64,000 nt of DNA from assembly GCA_011503125.2 (NCBI GenBank), contig WWBZ02000016.1:1736001-1800000 (forward strand), written 5' to 3'. Each line of letters opens with the position of its first letter. The first letter of the stretch is position 1. Below are positions 42,055 through 53,760 of this stretch, in pieces. The position numbers and the translations under genes were made by a program. The notes under the pieces are model-generated. The model saw only the letters and a list, made by a program, of their open reading frames with translations. It had not been told where the DNA came from and ran no database searches. The DNA is from Botryosphaeria dothidea. Lineage: Eukaryota; Ascomycota; Dothideomycetes; Botryosphaeriales; Botryosphaeriaceae.

Positions 42055-44118
42055 TCATCCCCGCTTCCGCGCCTTGAACACCATCTGCAGCGGCTGATTC
42101 GTCATCGTGAAAGTATCCATCGGATGCCTCTCAAACTCAACCCCGTCCTCACCCGGCGCAAACTCGACATCAAACTTCAACGCGATCCGGCTCAGCAAGT
42201 GACGCAGCTCCTGGTACGCCAGTGTCTTTCCGGGGCACGAGAAGATGCCTACGAATGAATAAAAGTCAGCCTTGGTCCTCTGAGTACCAATCTCCTCGAG
42301 ACCAACAACCGATCGCTCGTATCGAAAAGCAAAGGGAGAAGGGGAAAGAAACTCACCCTTACTAAACGGCAAAAACGCCAACGCCTCCTCCCGCGTATCC
42401 ACACCCTCCCACCTCTCCGGCCGCCACGCCTCCGGCTCCTCCCAGTACCGCGCATCGCGCTGCACGCTCCACGTCGGCACGCTGACGATCGTGTTGCCCG
42501 GGATGAAGACGCCGTCGACGGTGACGCCCTCGGGCGGCGTCTCGCGCTGCAGGCCCTGCCCGACGCTCGGCTTGAGGCGCATTGTCTCGTTGGCGATGTG
42601 GTCGATCAGCGGCACCTTGGTGCGGACGGCGTCGTTGGTGACGGCGTCGACGCCGCCCGGGAAAGCGGCGTCGAGCTGGGATTGGAGGGAGGCGTAGACG
42701 TCGGGGTGCTGGACGAGGTAGTAGAGGGCATTGACGGCGGCGGAGCTGGTGGTGTCGCTGGGGGTGAGGATGCGTGTTAGCTGGGAGCGTGGTAGAGTGG
42801 GGAGAGGGGGTTGCTTACGAGCCGGCAATGATGAGCAGGATGGAGTCTTGCAGGAGAGACTGCTTGGTCTGGCGGTCGGACGGGGATTCGCCCTCGAGGA
42901 AGTCCTTGAGAAGGTAGGACGTTGTGTCCTGAGGAATTGTGCCTTTTTCCCATTTCTGTAGTATGATGTCAGCAAGATTGGAAGACAATCCAAGTGTAGA
43001 GGAAGGTGGGTTCATTACGGCTTGCTTGTCCCGCATGGCGCCACGGCACCACTCATGCATAACGCCCCAGTCGCCAGAAATTCCCGCCTGTGTGAGCATG
43101 CGAAGGACCCATGGGACCGTGCCGAAGTATCCGAGCATCTTCATGCCATCATGAAGCTTGGTGAGTGTAGTTTCGATGCCGTTGGCCAAGATCTTGCCGT
43201 CACCGGCTTGCATCAGGTTGTATTCCTTGGAGAAAATGACATCGCCCATGACGTCGAATGCGAAGTAGCTCATCCACTCGGTAACGTTGACAGGCTTCTG
43301 GTCGAAGGCGCTGAGCTTCTCAAGGAGCGCGTTTACTTTGTTTTGGACGCGAGGTTCGTAGCTATTGAGCGCTGTCACAGCAACGTTAGGAAACGCAGTC
43401 ACATGCAAGGCTGCTTAGAGTAACGAGTCTACCTTTGGTACTAAAGCCCTGGTCGAATACTCTCCTCCGCTTGTTGTGCAACTGGAAGTTGATGATATTG
43501 AACAGGCTAGTTTCGGGATCCTCGAATTCATTGTGCCGGTAGTATGGCGATTTCTTGAGAGGCGATTTCCCGCCGTAAAACATCGGGATGGCGGAAGCTC
43601 GCAAGATAGAAATCTCTCGGGGACCTGCTACCATGTCAGAGCTGTCGTGAAATGACTACAACTGAGGATATCCGCTGACCGGTGCGAACGAAGTCTCCGT
43701 ACTTCTGGTGCAACTTTTGCGTCTCCACCATGAGCTGCATATTCTTGGCCTCCAAATGCATTTGGTAAAACTTGGAAAGACGAGCCTGCCAGGGTCCCGG
43801 GAATTTTCTAAGCGGGGACAGGAAAAGCCTCCGAACAGCAATGCTGGTGTATAGTCCGGTGAGAGCCGCGACGGCGAGAGGCACGACCTGCACGATAGAC
43901 GTGAAGATTCCGTTGCCGAAGTAGAAGGCGGAAGTCGCAACGGAAGACCAAAAGAGCAGACTGAAGCCTCCGATGAGGCGCCACGCAAAATCATCAAGCG
44001 CGAAGTTCTGAGAAATGACGTGTAGAGCAACGCCTAGACCTGCCGCGGCCAGCGGAGAGAAGGACGGCGGGGAGGATACCCCATCTTGGGAAGTGAAAGC
44101 CCCGGTTGTCGCATTCAT
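42055..44118 (-). CDS. Cytochrome P450 with multi-helix N-terminus
   Basis: Six exons, 44118-43680, 43624-43433, 43371-43019, 42955-42819, 42757-42357 and 42248-42055, total exactly 572 codons. The N-terminus has two to three hydrophobic helices (LIGGFSLLFWSSVATSAF, VVPLAVAALTGLYTSIAV) before FPGPWQARLSKFY, typical of the tryprostatin-hydroxylase-like fungal P450s. The I-helix is LLIIAGSDTTSS, split by an intron inside the serine codon. ExxR is ETMRLKP, and the PERF-like segment is RPERW. The heme loop, PFSKG-IFSCPGK, is also split by an intron, the longest of the gene at 108 nt. It is a membrane-bound oxidase of unknown substrate. The neighbours offer no pathway partner, so it may act alone or in detoxification. 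The motifs are intact. Confidence 0.92.
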
Positions 44119-45406
44119 GCTGGCAAAAACGCGTAGGGAAGTGTAATCCGGTTCAGCAGAAGTTGGACAGTCAACACTTCAAATACTACGGCTTATGCAG
44201 CCCCCAACATGGCTGATACGGATTTGTGGAGGCGGAACAAGCTGACAACGGGTTAGAAACCGCCGAGCAAAAATAGCGTGTTCTACCATTTGAAAGGTTA
44301 ATGGTGCGGGACAGAAGCTAGCTTAATGCAACCAATCAGCGCCACTGGACGTCAGCCCAAGAGTTTTGACAGCCAAAACTGCCGTCAGCGCTGGGCCACA
44401 ACCGGCATGTGCAAGTCCGCACGGGATTTGGTTCTAGTACCGCCAGTGCTGAGGGGCTTGCTGGTAGTGCTTTCACCTCGCGTCGTGATGTTTGCCGGCA
44501 TTGCCCGTTGACGATCGGATATAAAAAAGGGATGCGGAGAATAAGCACTAAGCGTCAAGGTCGCAGACGGTGCTTCCTGATCTGGCAGAGATTAACCAAT
44601 CATCTTGGAGCCATCGTATGGTGCCTACGAAATGCCTGCTCCCATAGGCGGACTGCAACTTCGAAACTCCACCGTGCATACAGACCTCATTTGTCTTAAA
44701 CGTTTGGCAGGTTCCCGGAGCCTTCCCAAACGGTCGGGTAGGCGACCAAGCGTATGGCTACTGCATCCACCTCATTGGTAACTGGGGGCCGTTGCTGACC
44801 AGGATGGAGAGCATTGCGGTGTAAGATGGCGTCGCTATACTGCCTACCTGGGAGCGCCAAGCAGACGCCAACTGTACATACCTTGCAAGACAAGAGTAGC
44901 ATGGTAGGTCAGCATTTCTCTATTTGCGGATCAGCCATTTGAAATCACCGTATCCTATTGTTGTCACCAACTAGGCTCTGCATGCTGTTAGGAGTATAGA
45001 TTTAGTGGCTGGTGTTCCTCACTCAGCGGATGTTCTTGAGATTTTCTATGCCCGCCATGCTTTCTTGTAAGTGCTCGTTTGCTCATGATAACGCACTTCA
45101 GAGATTTTGTTCAACCGAATACTTCAAAGGTGAGCAGGCTGATCTCAATGCTCGATCGATGGAACATGGTGAGTGAAGGCGGAGCTTACCATGAGCTTCC
45201 ACATGTGGAAGGTGCTCTCCTGCGATGAGGGATATGGGCTTATCAAAGAAGACGTCCTGGAGTCGTTTCTGGGCACCATCCATGCCACACGGCCCCTTCA
45301 CCCGATTGGCTTTGAACAGACGTTACAACAACCTTCTCAAACACCATCTTCCTGAAGGAAAGACGGCTGATGGAACGGCGGCCCGTGTTTACGTACCTTC
45401 TGCAGC
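44119..45406. other. Intergenic 1.3 kb, no gene seen
   Basis: Only short overlapping frames are present and none carries a recognisable motif. The left part is the promoter of the P450 that begins at 44118. I see no transposon ends. Confidence 0.5.
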
Positions 45407-46267
45407 TCATCGCACAACTCGCGAGACCTCTGTGACACGCCGCACAACCGCTTCATCCTTCTCTATCGGCACCACGACCGGAGGAGGCGATGGAATCTCC
45501 CAAGAGCAAATATACTTGAACCCCGGGTCATCGCGCGGCCTCAACCATTGCTCGGATTTCCTGATAAAATCCAAAGAGTCATCCGAGGAGCTGGACCAGG
45601 AGTACTGCGGATTGCCCGACCAGCGCACGGCCACCGCTTTTCGCACCAGCTCGCGCAGCTCTTCGGAGTAAGGCGTGTCGCACACGCTGGCGGGGTGAAT
45701 CCAAAAGTTCTTGCCGGCCTTGTTCTTGGCCGAATTCGGGTAGTGGTGGCAGTGCTCGTTCTCCCTCTCGTGCGCGTGGTTCCACGGCGCTTGGACCGCG
45801 CGCAGTGCCAGCTCCACCGTGATCTTGAAGCGGGCACACCCGGGCAGCTGTGCCAGCGCCTCCTTCAGCTCCTCGCCCTCCACGAAGCCCCGGCCCGTCG
45901 GCCTGGAGAAGACGACGTCCGCTTGGCGCAGCTGCGGGCGGCCCTGGGCGCCCACGAACCTCAGAAGAGAGCACAGGCCGTCAGCATTGTCGACGGTGAA
46001 CTGATTGGAGGAAGCGAAGACGGCCAGGGCTTCGTCGTGGATGAAGCGTGAGACGAGCAGCAGGGCGGCCAGGGTCTTGAGCTGACAGCTCCTGACGCGC
46101 TCGGAGGAGACGTGCACGCCTTGGGGATCGCGCAGGGTCTCGATGAGAATCAGTTGACGCAGCTCGGCGGGGAGCTCGAGCAGGCGTGGGCGGCGTGAGG
46201 GCTGCCTGAGGCCGGCGGGCGGCGAGGTTGGAGGCGGGCGTGAGCTTGGACTCGGCGAGGATGACAT
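45407..46267 (-). CDS. 2EXR / F-box-like domain protein, unknown target
   Basis: A single-exon frame of 286 residues starts at the ATG at 46267; the frame is open further upstream, but this ATG directly precedes a typical S/P-rich lead. At about residues 28-47 it reads RLLELPAELRQLILIETL, the F-box/2EXR-like opening found in large families of fungal proteins with unknown partners. Further family-like segments are LAALLLVSRFIHDEALAVFA and RFKITVELALRAV. A basic, histidine-rich stretch follows (NHAHERENEHCHHYPN), and the end reads PIEKDEAVVRRVTEVSRVV. No catalytic motif is present. It is divergent from the CocE-type hydrolase, 437 bases away. Confidence 0.7.
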   Translation of the reverse strand: MSSSPSPSSRPPPTSPPAGLRQPSRRPRLLELPAELRQLILIETLRDPQGVHVSSERVRSCQLKTLAALLLVSRFIHDEALAVFASSNQFTVDNADGLCSLLRFVGAQGRPQLRQADVVFSRPTGRGFVEGEELKEALAQLPGCARFKITVELALRAVQAPWNHAHERENEHCHHYPNSAKNKAGKNFWIHPASVCDTPYSEELRELVRKAVAVRWSGNPQYSWSSSSDDSLDFIRKSEQWLRPRDDPGFKYICSWEIPSPPPVVVPIEKDEAVVRRVTEVSRVVR

Positions 46268-46704
46268 GCCGAGAAGGGTCAAAGGCTCACTAGATGGGGG
46301 ACGACAGCGATTGGAGTGGAGGATCCGAGGACAGGCTGTGATTGATGGAGAGCGAAGTCGGACTTCTCGGATTAAGAGGCGCGTGTTTTGACGTGTCGTG
46401 ATTAGTGGCAGAGGCCCCTCTCTCGCCGGGTCGCCTCGCGGTGGGGCACATCCGGCCTCCACGCCCCCTCTTCGGCGCTATTGAGTTGGCTTGTAACCAG
46501 CCCAACGCCTCCACCTGTGAACATTCGGATTTACCGTCGTCCGTATACACTACCACCGGCCATGCACGGCTACTGCAGGTATGGCGGCCGTCGTTTTCGG
46601 GACCACATCATGCATTTCCCCATTTAAGCATACTGTCGCCCATCGCGACTTTAATCCGCACCCCTGACCTTTGCTCTTACCTCACGCCTATACTCACTAC
46701 AACC
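46268..46704. promoter_or_regulatory. Divergent promoter between the 2EXR-like gene and the CocE-type hydrolase
   Basis: No gene is supported in these 437 bases. The right end, with CTTTGCTCTTACC and CACTACAACC before the ATG at 46705, looks like a fungal leader. Confidence 0.55.
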
Positions 46705-48849
46705 ATGACAACTCTCCAGAAGCTGTTTCCCGATATCGTTTTGGGGAAGCTCGCAGCTCCTGCTGATCATCCCGGCTATCTGTACGACGGTTTCAACCCA
46801 TCTACGCAAACACTTCCAAAGGGCCATACCAAGGCGCCTGGAAGAAGGCCTTTTGGTGTAGAGACCGTCTTCGAACGGGATGTGGGCATCAAACTACGCG
46901 ATGGTGTGACCATTTACACAGACATCTTCCGACCTGCCACCTCCAACAATGAGGCCGGAAAGGTCCCTGCCGTTATTCCTTGGAGCCCATACGGCAAGAC
47001 TGGAAGAGGTAAGTTCTGGATAGAGTTGTAGGATCAGCGTGCTAATATGGAATAGGTCCTCAGAACTATGACACTATGGGCCCATTTCGTATGGGAATCC
47101 CTTTGGATCGGACATCCGGCTATGAGAAGTTCGAGGTAATATTCCACAGGAACGCACCTTACTATTGCGTGTCAACGCAGCTGATCTTTGAGTATTTAGG
47201 CCCCCGACCCAGCTGAATGGGCTGAGAGAGGATACGCAATCATCAACGTAGACGCCCGTGGTGCTGGTGACTCTGAAGGGGATATCGTCTTCTGGGGACA
47301 GCAAGAAGCTGAAGACATATATGATGTTGTCGATTGGGTGTACAGGCAACCTTGGTGTAATGGCTCCGTTGCATTTGCGTGAGTGCCATCGCCAGTCGCT
47401 TTATGCTTCTGTCTTCGCTGCTAACTTCCACCAGCGGCAACTCGTGGTTGGCCATTTCTCAAATCAACTTCGCATCACGCTTCAGTCATCCAGCTGTCAA
47501 AGCCCTTGCTCCTTGGGAGGCCCTCACTGACGTCTATCGGCAAAACGTCATCCGCGGTGGTGTTCCACGCATAAAATTTGTGGAAATGATTCTCAAGGGA
47601 TTTGCCGGTATTAAAATCGCAGTTAAGGAATCGCAACGAAACAGTTCTAATTGCATTCCCAGGCCATAGCCGAGCTGAGAATTTTGGAGAAATGTACTCA
47701 AAGCATCCATTCCATGATGATTACTGGGAGGACAAGACCTTCAAAGTTGAGAACATCAAGGACGTACCGATGTACCTCACAGCCTCATACTCGTAAGCAT
47801 TCAACCATCATATATCACAGTGCTATACTTATCCAATCATAAAGAACCGGTATCCACTCCGAAGGTTCTTTCCATACATTCATGAAAGCCCAAACCAAGC
47901 AAAAGTGGCTCCGCGTGCATGCTTCCCAAGAATGTGAGCATATCACAACTCATCCATTCCCCGAGGCTAACCCACGTAGGGCACGACATCTATCGCGATG
48001 AGATCAATGACGAGCTTCAACAATTCTATGACCATTACTGCAAAGGCATTGACAACGGTTGGAAGGATACCCCGCGCTTCCGGCTTTCCCTGTTGGGCTT
48101 CAACGGCAGTCCCGCGAAGACCATTGTTGAAAGACCAGAGGAGACCTGGCCGATTCCACGCACGAAGGAGGTCAAGTATTACCTCGATTCCACACAGAAG
48201 AAGCTGTCAACTTCGCCCTTGCAAGACGAGGCCTCCGCTTCGTATGAAGCCCACAGTCTGACTGACACTGTTGTGAGTAATGATGTACAATTTCATTTGG
48301 AATTCCAGCCGCTCACATGCCCAGGATTTCACCTTCAAGTTTGAAAAATACACTGAGCTCGCCGGCTATCCGGTGGTGAAAGTCTGGATGTCTTGCAAGG
48401 AAAAGGATGACATGGACGTCCATGTGCAGATCCGCAAAGTCAGCCGCGACGGCCGGCCACTCAAGTATCTCAACTACCCGTGTCCAATCCCAGAGGAAGA
48501 GGTTGCCGACACCAACGTCGCCAAATTCCTCGGACCGGACGGGATGCTACGTGCGAGCAGCAGCTGCACCAACGAGTACCGGGATGGTAGACCCTTCTAC
48601 ACCTTGACCAGGAGCGAGCCCATTCCCGCCGGTACGGTTGTGCCGCTGGAAATTCCTATTTGGCCGATTGGGATGGTTTTCGAGGAGGGCGAGAGCGTCA
48701 TGTTGAGAATTGCAGGCCATGATTTGCGTCTTCCCGAAGTCGAGAGGCTCCGGCCCACTGAGCCGATAGATGAGAATATTGGACGGCACGTTGTTCACAC
48801 TGGAGGCAGATATGACAGTCATGTTATTCTACCTGTCATTTCCCAGTAG
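46705..48849 (+). CDS. CocE/NonD family acyl hydrolase (peptidase S15 fold)
   Basis: Eight exons give 590 residues, with a total exactly divisible by three: 46705-47008, 47056-47135, 47200-47378, 47435-47607, 47663-47792, 47845-47933, 47980-48272 and 48325-48849. The N-terminal alpha/beta-hydrolase domain shows RDGVTIYTDIFRP, VPAVIPWSPYGK, YAIINVDARGAGDSEG and the nucleophile elbow GNSWLA. The cap region has YWEDK, and a late acid/His part has TGIHSEGSF and KWLRVHASQEWHD. The C-terminal jelly-roll domain reads PVVKVWMSCKEKDDMDVHVQ and GTVVPLEIPIWPIGM. The family hydrolyses esters or amides (cocaine esterase, X-Pro dipeptidyl-peptidase and glutaryl acylase share the fold); the natural substrate here is unknown. 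There is no signal peptide, so the protein is cytosolic. Confidence 0.9.
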
Positions 48850-48956
48850 TTTGTACCTAGCAGAATCCCATCATTCGTTGCAGAAATCAAAAGCAATTTA
48901 CCCATTTCTATTTCCCCACCTCTACGAAATATCTGTCCAGCCATCACAATTTTTTC

Positions 48957-50428
48957 TTAGTTCTTCTTTGGCTTCTCTTCCTCTTTCTGCTTGCCTTCTT
49001 CCCCTTCAGCCATTTCAGCTTTCAGAATCTCGATCTGTTTCTCCAACGTCTCCGGCAGCTTTCCCGAAGCCTCTTTCGTACCCGTAGACGAAGACGAGTA
49101 GAGCAGGGTTAACAATGACGCCACCCAAGCCTCCTTCAGGTATGCAAAGCTAAATCCTTCTGTCAAGTCTGCAATACGCGTGGAGATGGCCGGCTCAGTG
49201 TTGAGGTCGGGGTTGTCGGCGAACTTGTTCCTCCACCAATCGCAGTAGCGGATGCGTGCTTCCAACGAGGGAGTCTTGAAGCGGTACTTCCTATCGAAGC
49301 GGGACGGGCGCTTGGAAAGACCGGGGTCGAGCTTGTCAACTGCGAGACTGTTAGCAGTATTCAACGACAGATCAAAACCGTCGACTTACGGTTGTTTGTG
49401 GATCCGATCATCAGGATCCCGTCATTGTTCTCAAGCCCATCAATCTCGTTCAGGAAGTACGACCTGACCTCCTCCTTAACAAGAGAATCAACATCCTCAA
49501 ACAATAACAGACACGGCGCCGACCTCCTCGCCTTGGTGAAAATCTGCCGCACGGACTGCTGCGGCCCGTACCCCCTCTGCGCAAACGTCTTGACGTACAG
49601 CGTCGGGATCGGATCCTCCCTCCCCATCAACGTCTTCATAATCGCCTTCACCGTCATCGTCTTCCCATTCCCGGGCGTCCCATGAAAAATGAGCCCGCGC
49701 TTCCACGGCGTCCCAAAATACTTGTACTGCTCCCTCGCGTCAAAAAACCCAACCACGTCCCGCATGATCGCCTCCTTCATCTCCTCCTCCAACACAATAC
49801 TATCATACTCCACATCCTGCACCGCCTCCCACAGCTCCTTATCCTTCCGCCACCGCCCCTGATCAAACACCCACACCTCGTCGTGGCTCTGCTCCGCCCA
49901 CGCGTTCGCCGCCACCAGCAGCTCGTCCGTCACGCCGCACTGCCCGGCCCGAACGTCCTCTCCCTCCCCGCCCTCGCGCAGCACGTAGAAGCGCGCCTCC
50001 GGCTGGCAGAACTGGCTGGGCTGCCCGTCCGCCGCGAACACGACGAACGCGTGCCCGCGCCACGCGTAGTCGTACACGCCAAACGCGACGCTGTCCGCGA
50101 GCGTGCCCGGCCGGCCGCTGATGCGGCGCGCGGGCGGCTCGTAGGCGCGGGCGCGCAGGAGGGGCGTGTCGGCGGCGGCGGCGGCGGCGGGCGTGGCGGT
50201 GGCGTGGCCGGCTTTGGCGTAGGCGAGCAGGTTGCACGGGGTGGCGGCGAGGTGGTGGGCCGGGTAGGCGGCGCGCAGGGCGGATTGGAGGACGGTGTCG
50301 GAGGAGACGCGCTGGCCGGCGGCGTGGTGGCGGAAGGCGGAGAAGATTTGGGAGGAGGTGGAGGAGGAGGGGTTGGCGGGGGTGTCGTCGCCGAGGGCGG
50401 AGGGGAGGGTGGTGGAGTTGTGGCCCAT
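48957..50428 (-). CDS. AAA ATPase, BCS1-like
   Basis: Two exons, 50428-49390 and 49339-48957, give 473 residues. The AAA module has Walker A FHGTPGNGKT, Walker B CLLLFEDVDSL, sensor-1 ILMIGSTNN, and DPGLSKRPSRFDRKY with the arginine-finger region; the intron splits sensor-1 from the arginine segment. RGLIFHGTPGNGKT and the FFDAREQYKYFGTPW lead are typical of the fungal BCS1/AAA group. The N-terminal domain (about residues 1-215) is alanine-rich and of unknown fold, and I see no transmembrane segment, unlike true mitochondrial Bcs1. The C-terminus is a lysine/glutamate-rich tail. It converges on the CocE-type gene, with only 107 bases between the two stops. The function is probably a protein remodeller, with unknown client. 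Confidence 0.88.
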
Positions 50429-51055
50429 GGTGTGTGTATGGATTTACGGGAAGACGTGAGCGTTCGTGTTTGTTTTGTTGGACTTGTCGATATTGTCGTT
50501 GGACTTAAATACCCTTCAATGGGATGCGTGAGGTCTACATAAGGCTGACTTGGCGTGGCTGTTGCCTTGGACGGCTGCGTGCGATCAGTGGCTGAGTGCG
50601 GGCAGAGGACCGACCCTGATTGACAGGCAGCAGCCTGAATCCTGACCGGTAGCGGATTTGCGGGTCCCTCGACTACTACGTGTTGGGGTTCCTTGTTTGG
50701 GCGTGAAGGAGCGGGAAGGGTGGCCGTGATCTGACTTCATTGGTCTGTTTGTTGCACAGATCTGCATCAGCTCTAGCCTTGCCACATCACTTCTCGTCGT
50801 AGCCTCCGCACTGCCACATCCTGCCATCCTTATCAGAGTGATTTGGATAGTTCGTAGGAGGGGTTCAAATCAGGTGTTGGTTCACATGACTATTGAGAAG
50901 ATCGGGAAGTAAACGCGAAATGTTGTAGTTCTTCGCTCATAGTTGAAGGATCACGCTAATAACACTTGCTAGTAACCCCTCTGTGGCAAACACAGATCTC
51001 ATAAATCTTTCTTCCATGAATCCAACCACCTTCTACAATGTCTCGTTGTATGCTG
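50429..51055. other. Intergenic, nothing recognised
   Basis: Promoter of the AAA gene on the left and 3' region of the acyl-CoA ligase on the right. A GGTTCAAATC string at about 50868 resembles a tRNA B-box, but no cloverleaf surrounds it. Confidence 0.5.
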
Positions 51056-52916
51056 CTAAAGCTTCGCCCCCAGTTCTTTTGCTGCTCGGTCCCTAAGAGG
51101 CTGTTTCAGGATCTTTCCGGCCGGGTTTCTCGGCAGCTCATCAACGAAAACCACACCACCTTCAAGCCTCTTGTACGACGAAAGTCTTTCCGCCACGTGT
51201 TTCTTGACATCCTCTTCAGTCAATGCAGCTCCTTCTGAGCCCTCATGCTTGACGACATATGCACGCGGAAACTCCGAGCCGTTCTTGGCGAATTTGACGC
51301 CTATGACTCCTGCATCCACAATTTGAGGGTGTGATAGCAGAATGCCTTCGAGCTCTGGAGGTGCGACCTGGAAGCCGCGAACTTTGATCATCTCCTGCAA
51401 TCAACCCATTTTCATCAGCATCGAAGCCACAGGGATATGCGGAAGAGAGAGAAAAGGCCAACCTTCTTCCTATCCACAATGTACCATCGCTTATTCTTGC
51501 TACTACAGTACCCGATGTCCCCAGTAGGAAAGTACCCGTCCGAATCCCACGCTGCATTAGCCTGCGGATTGTCGACATATCCCATGAACAGGATCGGACC
51601 GCGCACCCAGATCTCGCCGTGGACGTCGTAGCCCGAGATGTCAAGGCCGGACTCGTCGACAAGTTTCATGTCGAGATCGGGCACCGGGCGCCCTACGCTA
51701 CCAGTGCCATCGTCATCTTCAGGCCACAGGAGATGTGTCGCGATGCATGTTGTTTCTGTCATCCCCCAGCCCCTTCAGCGCTCCATTAGCAAGGAGAACA
51801 AATTGCGCTCGTATCCCCCAGTCCTCCGAGACAAAAGCTCAAAAAAAAAAAAAAAAACAACGCGGATACTCACTGCGTATACGGCGCCCCGTCAGCCAGA
51901 TACTTCTTCAGACTCGCCTGCACCTGCCCGCTCAACGGCGCACCCCCGCTCCCCGCCATCCTGACGCACTTCAGCGCGCGCCTCCGCTCCTCCGGCGCCC
52001 TCAGCAGCGCGATCGCCATCTGCGGGACCACGCTCAGGTTGGTGATCCGGTAGCGCTCGACATACCGCAAAAAAAGCCCCGGGTCGAAGCGGCGCACGAT
52101 GTACGTCGGGGTTCCCGTCCGCAGCGGCGCGAAATGCGTGCGCGGCACCATGCCCGCGTGGAACAGCGGCGCGGCGATCAGCGTCCTGACGGCGAAGGGC
52201 GGGGGCGACGGGTTCTCGACGCAGTGCTGCTGCGCGACGAAGTTGCGGTGCGACAGCCGCGCCGCCTTGGGCAGGCCCGTCGTCCCGCTCGAGAAGAGGC
52301 GGGCCGCCTCGGTCGTCCTTGCGGTGTGCAGGTCGTCGAAGCGGAGCCAGTCGGCTTCGCCGTGCTGCATGAGCGCGGTCCAGGACTGCAGGCCGGCCGG
52401 CACGGCTTGGTTGGGCCGGTCGAAGACGAAGATGCGGGATGCCGGGATGCCGGCTGCTTTGGCGGCGGGGAGGACGTTCGTCAGGAGATCGGGCTCGGCG
52501 ATGAAGGCTTTGACTTTGGCGGTTTTGATGGCGTGGGAGATTTCGTATCGAGTGTATGCTGGGTTGGTGCCCGCGAAGATGCCGCCAAACGCGACGATGC
52601 CGTTGACGGCGATGGGGAAGTCAATCTGCAAACTGCCGTTAGCGGCGTTCCATGAATTGATCCTGCTTACGAGTGGAGGTCTCACGTCATTGAAAGAGAC
52701 CAGACACACTACGTCTCCTTTCTGCAGCCCGACAGCTTTGAAACCTGCGCATAGCTTGCGGATGGCAGTGCGTGCTTGGCGCAGATTGTACGACCTTGAT
52801 GGGTGTGCAGCATCGATATAGATAGGCTGTTCTGGATCACATCGGGAATCATCTATTAGCCAAGTGAGGATATCTTTGGTAGGAATCTCCACGTGCTTCG
52901 TGGCGAGGAACGGCAT
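51056..52916 (-). CDS. Acyl/aryl-CoA ligase (4-coumarate-CoA-ligase-like), peroxisomal
   Basis: Four exons, 52916-52686, 52625-51874, 51772-51463 and 51394-51056, give 543 residues. The AMP-binding loop is LFSSGTTGLPKAARLSHRN, the A5 motif GWGMTETTC, and A7 is YFPTGDIGY. A8 follows as WYIVDRKKEMIKVRGFQVAP, and A10 is PRNPAGKILKQPL with the catalytic lysine. The enzyme should adenylate a fatty, phenylpropanoid or other acid and pass it to CoA. The last three residues, AKL, form a PTS1 peroxisomal signal. The first intron is 60 nt, in frame and stop-free. The second contains an A17 run (plus strand, 51841-51857) and splices to GGCTGGGGG. The donor of the last intron (GTTGGC) is weak, but the junction agrees with the family. 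The nearest genes are esterases, so a side role in degradation of ester products is possible. Confidence 0.92.
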
Positions 52917-53760
52917 TGTGACAGACTGAGACTCCAACAATAATGGGAACGTTTGATCACTTCTAACAAACAGTTCAATCGTGGGACTTCACTGTTTATT
53001 ATATGTGTTCCGGCCTCGGTATATCGGTTGTTTGAGGCCGGCGTCAACTCGTGCGAGTAGTTTGCAGACCCCGCATCTGCAACGAATCAGATCGGACGGA
53101 CCCAAAGGCTACTTCAAATAAACTCACCATCGCATGTAAGAAGCTCATCATATCAACGGCTATCGCATTCAGAGCTTATGTCACTGCGGGGGTTGTCTAC
53201 TGTATAATTCCGCCCGTAAGCGGCCATAAGCGAGCCATATTACGCCCTGTCATCAGTGCTATGGAAAGACTTTGAATTCGTGCGGAAGCTCGGGAAGCCG
53301 AAGGAGGAAATGTTAGAACCTCCTACGCAGCGTCTCGGATACATTTTCTCAATCTTGGAGAATGCATCGAAGTACAATAACGGCGTTTTGAATAATGATA
53401 CAGAAAGCACCGAGACACATTTCTTTCGCATGTTAAGATCGGAAAGATATTCCCGCCAGCAAAACGCGCGAAGAGCGGGTTCGTCGGGCATGCGGTCCGC
53501 GCACCGCCAACCTCGTCCCATGCGTGATGCCTTTCACTTGAGGGTTTACAGTAGTCCCTGTGTCACTGAAATCAAAGTAGATAATCCATTTCTGAGTTCT
53601 GCTCGGGCCTTAGCAATGTACCCACGCATATCGCTACAACGGGAAAGGAACGCCGATCTATGCTGACCTGGACGAATGGCAGGGTATACCATTTTTCTTG
53701 GAAGGCTTAACCTGGCCCGCACCACCTCCCGCAAACATCTTTCTCCCAACCGCCAAACCC
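52917..53760. other. Intergenic, no gene seen
   Basis: The left part is the promoter of the acyl-CoA ligase. The right part precedes the stop of the carboxylesterase and should be its 3' untranslated region. Short frames on both strands lack motifs. Confidence 0.5.

Noticed and set aside
50868..50880. GGTTCAAATC resembles a tRNA B-box.
   Set aside because: The surrounding bases do not fold into a cloverleaf and no A-box is found at the right distance.
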